A stretch of 7,067 nucleotides of DNA from contig WRDA01000070.1 of NCBI GenBank assembly GCA_009783675.1, positions 1 through 7,067 on the forward strand. The letters are read 5' to 3'. Made by a program: the position numbers and the translations under genes. Positions within the stretch are counted from its first letter, which is position 1. Each line of letters starts with the position of its first letter. This DNA comes from Symbiobacteriaceae bacterium (lineage in GTDB: Bacteria > Bacillota > JAAYKD01 > WRDA01). The notes beneath the pieces were generated by a model. That model worked only from the letters and a program-made list of their open reading frames with translations, was not told where the DNA came from and made no database searches. Of this stretch, positions 1 to 6,474 are shown one piece after another.

Positions 1-174
1 ATCGGCGCAAAGAGCGACCAGGTAGTAGATGACGATGATGCCCAGGGAGATCATGGCAACCGGGTTTTCCTTCAGCCGGCGCCAAATCTCCTTGAGCATA
101 TTCTGCTTTCTGCCTGTCTCGGCTGGACCTTCTTCCCAGATCTCCTGCCCGGTTGGTGATAAATTATCCGTCAC
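1..174 (-). CDS. DppC-type ABC transporter permease, N-terminal part (cut by window edge)
   Basis: This is the first 58 codons of a second inner-membrane permease of a peptide/nickel-type ABC importer, cut off at position 1. It starts at GTG (172-174). A strong AGGAGGT site (181-187) overlaps the stop codon of the upstream permease and lies 6 bases from this start, which decides it over the internal ATG at codon 26. The first 25 residues are polar and acidic. They are followed by a basic amphipathic stretch, MLKEIWRRLKENPVAM (residues 26-41), and then the start of a hydrophobic segment (about 41-56). This order is characteristic of the OppC/DppC N-terminal domain, in which a cytoplasmic tail precedes TM1. 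The gene follows the DppB-type gene after 11 bases, the usual B-C order, so the two probably form a heterodimeric channel. The rest of the protein, including the EAA loop, lies outside the window. Substrate cannot be read from this fragment. Confidence 0.9.
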   Translation of the reverse strand, partial: MTDNLSPTGQEIWEEGPAETGRKQNMLKEIWRRLKENPVAMISLGIIVIYYLVALCAD

Positions 175-180
175 GGCTTC

Positions 181-187
181 ACCTCCT
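181..187 (-). promoter_or_regulatory. Ribosome-binding site of the DppC-type gene, overlapping the preceding stop
   Basis: On the minus strand this reads AGGAGGT and shares its first two bases with the TAG stop (186-188) of the DppB-type gene. It lies 6 bases upstream of GTG at 174. The overlap suggests translational coupling of the two permease subunits, and it supports the GTG start. Confidence 0.8.
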
Positions 188-1127
188 ACAGCTCAGGCCT
201 GATGAAGCGGGACTTGATACGGGGATCGATGACCGAATAGATGATGTCTAAGAGCAGCACCGTAAAGCAGAAGATCGCCGACATGAAGATCGCACAGGCT
301 AAGGAGGCTGGCTGGTCCTTCATCTGGATGGAGTTGACCATGTAAGTGCCAAGGCCAGGGATAGCGAAGACATTCTCGATGAAGATCGAGCCGCTGAGCA
401 TGCCGGAGAAGCCCAGGAGGATGGAGGTGATCAGAGGGATCATGGAGTTCTTCATGGCATGGACAAACATCACCCGCCTCTCGGGCACCCCCTTACTGCG
501 AGCCATGGTCACATAATCCTGGCGGATCGTCTCCAGCAGGGTGATCCTGGCCATACGCATCCTACCCACGGAAGCGGGCAGGATGGTTACCGAGAGCGGC
601 AGGATGTAACCAAGCCAGGAACTGGCACCATAGATGGGTAGCCAGCGCAGTTGCACGGCGAAGATCTGCTGAGCGATCATGGCCAGGACGAAAGTAGGAA
701 TCGAAGCGAAGATCATGGCCAGGATGTTCAGGATCCGATCCACCCAGTAGCTGCTCTTAGCCGCCAGGAGGACTCCAATAGGTATGCCGATAAAGGCCGA
801 ACCCAGGACCGAGATCAGAGCTATCCTGAAGGTGTAGGGAAAACGCAGCAGGATGTCATCTACCACCGGACGCTGAGTCCGCCAGGAGAGACCGAAGTCG
901 AACCTGGTGACGATATTGACGATATAGTCGAAGAAGCGCTGGAAGAAGGGTTTATCCAGGCCGAACTGCCGGTTTAGCATGTCTACGGCTTCCTGGGGAG
1001 CGAAATCACCCAGGAGCATCTTGGCCGGATCACCGGGGGTGATGTTCATGATCGTAAAGCAGATAAAGATCACGGCGAACATGATGGGAAAGATCATCAA
1101 TATCCGCTGGGTTACATAACGTACCAT
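186..1127 (-). CDS. DppB-type ABC transporter permease (peptide/nickel family)
   Basis: This 313-residue inner-membrane permease has the usual length for DppB/OppB/NikB proteins. The N-terminus MVRYVTQRIL leads into TM1 (about 9-29), followed by the family segment ITPGDPA (29-35) and a large periplasmic loop containing FGLDKP (55-60). Further hydrophobic segments lie at about 101-122, 134-156, 171-190, 229-250 and 278-300, giving the expected six. The cytoplasmic EAA loop, which docks on the ATPase, is at about 199-228 (DYVTMARSKG at 204-213). The motif AIPGLG (255-260) and the C-terminal DPR (301-303) are also typical. ATG at 1127 is supported by AGGAGG (1134-1139), 6 bases upstream. The gene follows the binding-protein gene by 57 bases and precedes the DppC-type gene by 11. 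It should form the channel with the DppC-type subunit. Family members carry di/oligopeptides, nickel or other solutes, and the sequence alone does not decide among them. Confidence 0.95.
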   Translation of the reverse strand: MVRYVTQRILMIFPIMFAVIFICFTIMNITPGDPAKMLLGDFAPQEAVDMLNRQFGLDKPFFQRFFDYIVNIVTRFDFGLSWRTQRPVVDDILLRFPYTFRIALISVLGSAFIGIPIGVLLAAKSSYWVDRILNILAMIFASIPTFVLAMIAQQIFAVQLRWLPIYGASSWLGYILPLSVTILPASVGRMRMARITLLETIRQDYVTMARSKGVPERRVMFVHAMKNSMIPLITSILLGFSGMLSGSIFIENVFAIPGLGTYMVNSIQMKDQPASLACAIFMSAIFCFTVLLLDIIYSVIDPRIKSRFIRPEL

Positions 1128-1159
1128 GAGGATCCTCCTCTTGATGGCAGGTTAGGGTG

Positions 1160-1179
1160 AGGGGGTACGCGTACCTCCT
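1160..1179 (-). promoter_or_regulatory. Intercistronic imperfect stem-loop between binding-protein and permease genes
   Basis: The core is a perfect 12-base DNA palindrome, GGTACGCGTACC (1164-1175). In the minus-strand transcript the arms extend to 1179 and 1160: four pairs around a CGCG loop, one A-C mismatch, then three more pairs. The left arm of the RNA contains AGGAGG, a Shine-Dalgarno-like string with no start codon at a useful distance. No U-run follows, so it is not a classical terminator. Inference: it may stabilise or attenuate the message after the binding-protein gene, which is often made in excess over its permeases. It could also be a protein-binding palindrome. Confidence 0.4.
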
Positions 1180-1184
1180 TGACT

Positions 1185-2765
1185 TTACTTATAGTACAGA
1201 TCCTGCAGCCTAAGGGCGCTGGGATGGACATCGAAGGCCAGGTCCTTAGCCAGAGCGGTAGCGTTCACTCCGAAACTGATGGGGATGTAGATGACCTCGT
1301 CGTTGATGATATTGATGATCTCGTTGTTAATAGCTCGCTGTTCGGCATCATCATAGGTAACCGAGAGCTTGGTGAAGAGGCTGTCGAAGTAAGGGTCGCT
1401 GTAGCGTCCATAGTTGGTGAGATCCAAAGCTTCGGTGGTGAAGAAATACCACCAGCGCTGGATGATATCGGAAATGTTGGCGCCGACGATAGTCATTTCA
1501 TAGTCACCGCTGGCCAGAGCTACGCCTAGAGTATTTCCTTCCAGAATCTCGATCTTGGTTTTGATGCCGATGGCAGCCAAATCCTGCTGCAATACTTCCA
1601 GGGAGTCCTGAACCAGACCTGCACTGCCCTGCATAGTGATCTCCGGGAAGCCCGCACCATCCGGGAAACCTGCTTCCGCCATATATTGCTTAGCCAGGGC
1701 CAGATCGTAGAGATTGGGGTTGTCCGGCAGAGAGGAGTTCATAATCAGGGTGGGATGGAAGAAGCCTACGGCCTCAATGCCATAGCCACCTCTGGCTAGC
1801 ATTACGTTGTTCTCCCGATTCACCGCATGGGCGATGGCCTTACGTATCAGAAGGTTATCGAAAGGAGCCTTCTCGTGGTTGACGGCGACGGCGATGCAGT
1901 TACGTCCCTCGGTGTAGAGGATGTTGAACAGTCCGGTAGCTTCCACGCGATCGATAGCATTAGCCGGCAGAGCGAGGAAGTCCAGCTGCCCGGCTTCCAA
2001 AGCCAGAGTCCTGGTGGTCTGATCGGCGATGATGTCCAGGATCAGGGTGGGGATCAGCTTTTCGCCGCCTTCCCAATAATCACGGAAGGCCGAAAGGGTA
2101 TAACTCTGCATTGGCAGGTATTCTTCCAGAATATAGGGACCGGTACCCATGGCCTGGTTGGCGATATCGGAGCCCACCTCTTCGGCCCATTTTTCATTGA
2201 TGATGAAGATGGAGGGGATACCATCGATGAAGAAGACATCGACTTCCTTGACATAGAGGATTACAGTCCAATCATCAACCAGTTCCGCGTGGTCGAACTT
2301 GCTTAAGAATGCGGTAGCGAAGGCGGAGCCCTCGGTCTTGCGGAAGGAGTAAGCTACATCCCTGGCCGTCAGTTCATCACCGTTATGAAACTTCACACCC
2401 TTACGAATATTGAAGGTATAAGCCAGGCCGTCATCGCTGACCTCCCAGGAGGTTGCCAGACAGGGGATGTAGGTGGAACCCGTGCTGCCATCAGGGTTTT
2501 CGACGATGGTCTTGCGAATCAGGCCGTTGTAGATAAGGTTGGACAGGGTGCCGGTGTTGGTATTGTAAGGATCTAAGGTGTTCATCTCCGCTGCAATAGC
2601 GGTCTTTATGGAGGTGCGCACGGTGGAGGGAGGTTCGGTGGCTGGGGTCTGAGGGGCGGTAGTCGGGGGTGCCGACGTGGTAGTAGTCGGGGTTGTGGTG
2701 GTGCAGCCGACCAGCAGGGTCAGCAGCATGACCAGGACCAGCGCCATAAACGGGGACTTCTTCAC
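1185..2765 (-). CDS. ABC transporter substrate-binding lipoprotein, SBP family 5 (DppA/OppA-like)
   Basis: This extracytoplasmic receptor of the peptide/nickel importer has 526 residues from GTG at 2765. That start is chosen because AAAGGAG (2776-2782) lies about 10 bases upstream and it yields a normal lipoprotein signal: basic VKK, a hydrophobic core, and lipobox LVGC with the lipidated Cys at 21. The in-frame ATG upstream at 2891 would run into the neighbouring gene and bury the signal. A Thr/Pro-rich tether (about 22-50) links the lipid anchor to the domain. Family-5 marks include NTLDPY (62-67), LATSWEVSDDG (103-113) and GVKFHNGDELTARDV (123-137), then MGTGPY mid-protein. The binding cleft is not predictable at ligand level. 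The gene lies 55 bases after the M14 enzyme gene and 57 before the permease gene. Family ligands include peptides, nickel chelates, sugars and opines. The peptidase neighbours favour a peptide or amino-acid conjugate, which is an inference. Confidence 0.93.
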   Translation of the reverse strand: MKKSPFMALVLVMLLTLLVGCTTTTPTTTTSAPPTTAPQTPATEPPSTVRTSIKTAIAAEMNTLDPYNTNTGTLSNLIYNGLIRKTIVENPDGSTGSTYIPCLATSWEVSDDGLAYTFNIRKGVKFHNGDELTARDVAYSFRKTEGSAFATAFLSKFDHAELVDDWTVILYVKEVDVFFIDGIPSIFIINEKWAEEVGSDIANQAMGTGPYILEEYLPMQSYTLSAFRDYWEGGEKLIPTLILDIIADQTTRTLALEAGQLDFLALPANAIDRVEATGLFNILYTEGRNCIAVAVNHEKAPFDNLLIRKAIAHAVNRENNVMLARGGYGIEAVGFFHPTLIMNSSLPDNPNLYDLALAKQYMAEAGFPDGAGFPEITMQGSAGLVQDSLEVLQQDLAAIGIKTKIEILEGNTLGVALASGDYEMTIVGANISDIIQRWWYFFTTEALDLTNYGRYSDPYFDSLFTKLSVTYDDAEQRAINNEIINIINDEVIYIPISFGVNATALAKDLAFDVHPSALRLQDLYYK

Positions 2766-2775
2766 AGGCTTACAT

Positions 2776-2782
2776 CTCCTTT
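2776..2782 (-). promoter_or_regulatory. Ribosome-binding site fixing the GTG start of the binding lipoprotein
   Basis: On the minus strand this reads AAAGGAG, about 10 bases before GTG at 2765. It is the only good Shine-Dalgarno string near the lipoprotein signal. It favours GTG over the ATG six codons later, which would lose the two lysines of the signal peptide. Confidence 0.7.
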
Positions 2783-2820
2783 TCGTCTCTCGTTTTTTGG
2801 GTAAGAACAAACGCACATAA

Positions 2821-3810
2821 TCAATTGGAACCAGCAGCAGAATCTTGGACCACGCCGGTGGCGAAGAGGTAATCTCCGGGACAGATGCCAAATGAGGATA
2901 CGATATAGATGATCATACAATCGCGTTCCGCCTCAAAGACCTCCAGGATCTCTCCATAATAGTTCCTGATCTCGCCGATACGACTTCCTTTGAGGATCAT
3001 CTCTCCTTCTTTCAGACTGGGGTACCAGCAACCCATGGTATTAGCTTTCATGCTGTGATAGTCGGTTATCTCTTTAGGCGCCACCTGAAGGTTCTCACCC
3101 TGCAGGACACCATAGTGGCGCAGAGCGTTACGGATATAGAGGCCATACTGGGAAGCTTCGGCAGGGGTCCATTTACCGGAATGACCAAACTCCACCATGA
3201 TGGCGGGGACTCCCTGGTTGGCGGCACAACCCACCGAGATGCTCTCCAAATTAAAGGCGCAGATCATCCCGATACCGGTAGCCATCGCCAACTCCCTGGA
3301 GAGATTGGCGGTTGCCGGGTTTAGATTCGAATAGACGGCAAAGGGTATCAGAGGTTCGTGGATATCTCCACCATGCATATCGATGAAGAGATCGCTATGC
3401 AGACGCAGGGTTTCGGCGATGAAAGCTGCCTTACGCTCCGAAGGAGAACCGTTGGCATCACCGGGAAAGCAATGATTAATGTTTTTTCCATCCTCGGGGT
3501 TGACATGCTGCACCTTGGCATGAAAACCAGGCAGGTTGACCGGATGCAGGATAATCACCCGTCCGGTAATCTCTGTGGGGGTCAGCTCCTCCGCCAATTG
3601 CATGGCTGCGGCGATGCCCAGAAACTCCCCTCCGTGGATGCCCGAGGAGATCAGGACCCTTTTGGCTTCCTTCTGCCCACAGATCATCGTGGCAGGGATG
3701 CTGATCCCCTGGCAGGGTTCGAAGCAGATCCTGGTCTTGCTCAGGGGCAGGAAGGGCAGTTCGGCCACATCGCGAACAACCAGGGGGACCACAGACGACT
3801 TAGAACTCAC
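2821..3810 (-). CDS. M14-family metallohydrolase, succinylglutamate desuccinylase/aspartoacylase-like
   Basis: This is a predicted cytoplasmic zinc amidase/deacylase of 329 residues from GTG at 3810, with no signal peptide. The open frame extends to 3921, but that part lies inside the upstream peptidase gene. AGGGAG (3821-3826), 10 bases before the GTG, favours the shorter form. Zinc ligands are visible as H59 and E62 in SGIHGGE and H146 in IDMHGG. The probable general base is E207 in VEFGHSG. NINHCFPGD (110-118) matches the family motif usually written N-L-N-R-x-F-P-G, but has His at 113 where Arg is usual. The last 70 or so residues look like the small beta domain found at the end of AstE/AspA-like enzymes. 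The gene overlaps the M28-type gene by 11 bases and precedes the importer by 55, so it may cleave an acyl or aminoacyl amide of the imported compound. The exact substrate is unknown. Confidence 0.85.
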   Translation of the reverse strand: MSSKSSVVPLVVRDVAELPFLPLSKTRICFEPCQGISIPATMICGQKEAKRVLISSGIHGGEFLGIAAAMQLAEELTPTEITGRVIILHPVNLPGFHAKVQHVNPEDGKNINHCFPGDANGSPSERKAAFIAETLRLHSDLFIDMHGGDIHEPLIPFAVYSNLNPATANLSRELAMATGIGMICAFNLESISVGCAANQGVPAIMVEFGHSGKWTPAEASQYGLYIRNALRHYGVLQGENLQVAPKEITDYHSMKANTMGCWYPSLKEGEMILKGSRIGEIRNYYGEILEVFEAERDCMIIYIVSSFGICPGDYLFATGVVQDSAAGSN

Positions 3811-5755
3811 AATAACCAAGCTCCCTGTAGAGGTGGATATATTTGGCCACGGCTTCCCGGGAACCTCCCCGGCACTGGAAGATGACAATATCGGCGATCT
3901 CATCGATGCTGCGCCGACCATCGATTAAGTACTGCATCAGATAATGGGCCACGGTACCATGGCCGTGCTTGGTGGCCCAGTTGTCGCTGTACTCCTTTAA
4001 AGCTGCTTTCTGCTCCTCGCTGATGGCGTTATCGCTAATCGAGAAGACAACAGCTTCGGAGAGCCTGACCGGGATCTGAGGATACTCTCTGGCCTTAGGA
4101 GCACAGGGCTCGACGCCGTAGGAATGGCGAAAAGCGGTTTCCATTCCTTTCAGCATAGCCAGATGGCTATCCAACAGATGCTGTAGCTTGGGGCTCTGTG
4201 GCAGATAACGCCTGAACTCTTCGGCTGCCTTGGCATAATACTCACCGACGATACTCAGAGCCTTGTCGGGAGAGAGGGGAGAGAGTTCTGCAGCCGAAAA
4301 ACAGGTGATGGCTTCGATACAGGTGGCGGTGAAACTCCGCAGGGCCTCGAAGAGAATAGGCTGCACATCCTCCAGGGAGAGGTTGCACAAGGTATAGGCA
4401 TAGGAGGCAGTGAGTGAAGTGGACTTGGCGATCAGATGAGGGCAGATCTTATCCAGGGTATCGCCTCCGGTGTGATAGAAGATATCCGGCCACTGCAGGA
4501 GCATGGGGGATGGAATACCGATCACGGGATCGGAGAGGATCAGGTGATCGCTGCCTCCGGAGTAGTTGATCTTCTTATAATTGAACATCGGCAGCTTGGT
4601 ATCCGGGGTATGGGAGTCCGCTTCCTTGCCGAGTTCGTCCAGGATGATGCCTGCCAGATCGGCCACAAAAGAAGGGGTTGAATAAGGCAATCCCACGACA
4701 GTCAGGGGACCATATCCCAGGGACTGCTTACCGCCTACCATATCCATGTTGATACCCGCAAGGGTCTTGCCGTGGCGATGGTCGGAGAGATAGGGCAGGG
4801 TGCCGGTGAACTCCGGCATCAAGATCACTCTCAGGGTGCGCTGTAAGGGCGCAAGTCGGCCCTGACGAATCAGATTGCTCAAGGCGCCCAGAGCCTCCAT
4901 GGCGGCAGCAACTCCGCTGGCATTGTCGTTGGCGCTATGGCGGGGATGGCAAGAGTGGGCAGTGACTAAAATCTCCTCGTCGCTCTCGCCAGGGATCTCC
5001 GCCTCGACCACCTCTACGAAGCCTGGCACGACCTGGGCATCCACCCAGCAGGTAGCCTTGGGATACCTGTCCTGGTCAGGATCCTGCCCATTGGCTGCCC
5101 GCATCTTCAGGCAGAGTTTGGCCAGTTCGTCACCCTGGCGGGGAGTGAGGGAGTAACCGAAGGGCATGCTATCCGGTTGGTCATAATACCAGAAGGCGGC
5201 GTAGCGGTTGGCATCATACTGATCGTGGCGGGTGCGGGCATTCCTGCTCTCCAGGACCCAGTCGGTGATGATCCCCAGAGCACCTCTCCCGGCGATGGCC
5301 CAGTCCACATAAGCCAGATGATTATCCCGCACGAAGATCAGCTTACCCTTAAGGTCCAGGCCCTCGTAGTTCTCTTCCTTACTGCCCTGGTCCAGATAGA
5401 CGATCTCCAGAGGGGTCTGGCGATAGTCGCAGGCACCGCTGCGCTGAATAACCGAGGTGGCGTTAGCCGTAAAACTGGCCAGAATCTTGTGTTCGGGTGT
5501 CACCAGCCGCAACTCGGCGTCTTGGCAGTTCCACTCGGGAAAGGACTTGCGCCCTAAATAGCTGAGGCCATAATCTGCCGGGTAGCTGAGAACCCTGGCG
5601 CTGACCCCGTTTTGCTCTAAGGTCTGCTGGATGTAATGAGCAGCTTCCCGATGTCCGGCTGAGGCCTGCACCCTGTGAAAGCGGGATACGCCTTCCACAT
5701 AGTTTAGCAGCCTGCCGGATGAAACCTCGCTCTCGATGATTCGGACGACCTCCAT
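3800..5755 (-). CDS. M28-type (DUF4910-like) aminopeptidase with PA-like insert and winged-helix-like tail
   Basis: This is a predicted cytoplasmic metallopeptidase of 651 residues with no signal peptide or membrane segment. Residues 1-60 resemble the M28 N-terminal helices. Residues about 115-235 look like an inserted PA domain (LDLKGKLIFV at 133-142, AGRGALGIITD at 155-165). The catalytic core (about 240-460) shows candidate zinc ligands H267 in TAHSCH, D277 in ANDNASG, E315 in MPEFTG, D338 in NMDMVGG and H428 in YHTGGDT. D403-H404 lies in SGGSDH. The PE pair at 314-315 resembles the PETIGS motif of DUF4910 proteins rather than the EE pair of classical M28 enzymes. A helical region (about 460-605) follows, then a winged-helix-like end (SIDEIADIV at 616-624). 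ATG at 5755 has AGGGAGG (5764-5770) 8 bases upstream. The gene overlaps the M14 gene by 11 bases. It likely trims imported peptides; the true substrate is unproven. Confidence 0.85.
   Translation of the reverse strand: MEVVRIIESEVSSGRLLNYVEGVSRFHRVQASAGHREAAHYIQQTLEQNGVSARVLSYPADYGLSYLGRKSFPEWNCQDAELRLVTPEHKILASFTANATSVIQRSGACDYRQTPLEIVYLDQGSKEENYEGLDLKGKLIFVRDNHLAYVDWAIAGRGALGIITDWVLESRNARTRHDQYDANRYAAFWYYDQPDSMPFGYSLTPRQGDELAKLCLKMRAANGQDPDQDRYPKATCWVDAQVVPGFVEVVEAEIPGESDEEILVTAHSCHPRHSANDNASGVAAAMEALGALSNLIRQGRLAPLQRTLRVILMPEFTGTLPYLSDHRHGKTLAGINMDMVGGKQSLGYGPLTVVGLPYSTPSFVADLAGIILDELGKEADSHTPDTKLPMFNYKKINYSGGSDHLILSDPVIGIPSPMLLQWPDIFYHTGGDTLDKICPHLIAKSTSLTASYAYTLCNLSLEDVQPILFEALRSFTATCIEAITCFSAAELSPLSPDKALSIVGEYYAKAAEEFRRYLPQSPKLQHLLDSHLAMLKGMETAFRHSYGVEPCAPKAREYPQIPVRLSEAVVFSISDNAISEEQKAALKEYSDNWATKHGHGTVAHYLMQYLIDGRRSIDEIADIVIFQCRGGSREAVAKYIHLYRELGYCEF
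3821..3826 (-). promoter_or_regulatory. Ribosome-binding site for the internal GTG start of the M14 gene
   Basis: On the minus strand this reads AGGGAG, inside the last codons of the M28-type gene and 10 bases before GTG at 3810. It supports a start 37 codons shorter than the longest open frame, with an 11-base overlap between the two hydrolase genes that suggests translational coupling. Confidence 0.6.
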
Positions 5756-5820
5756 AGGCTTAACCTCCCTTTGTCGTATTTCAAGATGTGATGAACCTTG
5801 TTAGTATCCTGGTTTTTAGT
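5756..5820. other. 65-base spacer, the longest intergenic gap in the window
   Basis: This gap separates the paralogue array from the hydrolase/transporter genes. It holds the AGGGAGG ribosome-binding site of the M28-type gene (5764-5770). I see no GC-rich hairpin followed by a T-run and no convincing -35/-10 pair. It is therefore not evidence for a break in transcription, although a weak promoter cannot be excluded by eye. Confidence 0.5.
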
Positions 5821-6459
5821 CTATATGGTGGTAATGGTCTCCTCTCCGGTGGCATCGCGAATGGTCAGATGTGGCTCACCATCGGCATCGACCACCAGAG
5901 CCAGGCATTCCTTACCGAACTTGTTATTCATTCGCAAGCCGACGCTGCCATCGCCAAACTTGCCCATCAGCAGACGTACAGAACCCTGGGCACGCAGCTC
6001 AGCCGAAAGGCGTTGCTTCTCTTCCTCGTCGGTTAAGGCGGCGATCTGTTTTCTCTTCTCCAGCATCACCCGAATATGCTCGTTGGGGCGATCGTAGAGG
6101 GTAAAGAGATGCTCATGCTTCCCGGCGTGGTCCGATACCCCGGCGGACATCACCTGGTCGTTCTTATACTGGTCGAAGGTGGTGAAGAGAGTGGAGCGGT
6201 AACCGCCCTCATGCAGGAGATCACTACGCAGAAGCAAGCCTCCGCATTCGTCCCCCTCGGAGTTGAAGAAGATCATCCCCGCCGCATTCCAATCCTGGCG
6301 ATGACCGGGCAGTAGATCCTCACCATCCATCAGAGGCGGCGGAATACGCTTGCCGTTGAAGATGCTGAGCTTTATCGTGCCATCGGCTTCGACGATATCC
6401 AGGCGTTCGGTGCGAATTAAGGGATGAATACGAGATTCGTCCAAAACTGTCTCCATCAT
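5821..6459 (-). CDS. Conserved protein of unknown function, tandem beta-repeat paralogue (long form)
   Basis: This is a 212-residue soluble protein without signal peptide or membrane segments. It has a series of strand-turn-strand units with D/N-x-G turns: LDIVEADGTIKLSIF (20-34), MIFFNSEGDECGGLLL (62-77), and near the end LVVDADGEPHLTIRDATG (188-205). Between these lie MDGEDLLPGHRQ (44-55) and FTTFDQYKNDQV (92-103), which I recall as conserved in hypothetical proteins of Bacillota and other bacteria. Residues about 125-162 form a charged helical, possibly coiled-coil insert (EEEKQRLSAELRAQ). It is clearly homologous to the 168-residue product just upstream and to the partial gene at the window edge. 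ATG at 6459 has AAGGAGG (6468-6474) 8 bases upstream, overlapping the previous stop. A second ATG follows directly but is less well spaced. No enzymatic motif is visible; the function is unknown, and a structural or binding role is only a guess. Confidence 0.8.
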   Translation of the reverse strand: MMETVLDESRIHPLIRTERLDIVEADGTIKLSIFNGKRIPPPLMDGEDLLPGHRQDWNAAGMIFFNSEGDECGGLLLRSDLLHEGGYRSTLFTTFDQYKNDQVMSAGVSDHAGKHEHLFTLYDRPNEHIRVMLEKRKQIAALTDEEEKQRLSAELRAQGSVRLLMGKFGDGSVGLRMNNKFGKECLALVVDADGEPHLTIRDATGEETITTI

Positions 6460-6467
6460 GCTGCTTC

Positions 6468-6474
6468 CCTCCTT
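6468..6474 (-). promoter_or_regulatory. Ribosome-binding site overlapping the stop of the preceding paralogue
   Basis: On the minus strand this reads AAGGAGG, and its AA belongs to the TAA stop (6473-6475) of the 168-residue paralogue. It is 8 bases from the first of two adjacent ATG codons at 6459, which favours that first ATG and suggests coupled translation of the two paralogues. Confidence 0.75.

Noticed and set aside
1128..1137. Ten-base palindrome GAGGATCCTC at the permease ribosome site
   Set aside because: It can form only about three base pairs with a four-base loop in RNA, and it is largely explained by the AGGAGG site itself.
651..1529. Plus-strand open frames of 108 and 116 codons (651-977 and 1179-1529)
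   Set aside because: Both are shadows of the permease and binding-protein genes, with low-complexity acidic or polar translations and no domain.
2054..2254. Second minus-strand frame of 66 codons inside the binding-protein gene
   Set aside because: It is out of frame within a gene of clear family membership. Its Ser/Pro-rich translation is typical of a shadow frame.
1827..2306. Open frame of 159 codons on the plus strand
   Set aside because: It is antisense to the binding-lipoprotein gene and its composition is what the complement of that coding sequence would give. It has no convincing family motif.
2766..2891. Upstream extension of the binding-protein frame to ATG at 2891
   Set aside because: It would overlap the M14 gene and place about 42 non-signal residues before the lipoprotein signal. 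The GTG at 2765 has a good ribosome site and gives a standard signal peptide.
3358..3885. Open frame of 175 codons on the plus strand
   Set aside because: It lies wholly antisense to the M14 and M28-type genes. Its translation has no recognisable domain or coherent hydrophobic pattern, and the minus-strand frames carry clear catalytic motifs.
5756..5820. Possible promoter (GATACT-like and TTGAAA-like strings) before the M28-type gene
   Set aside because: The strings are not paired at a suitable spacing and match the consensus poorly, so no promoter is called.
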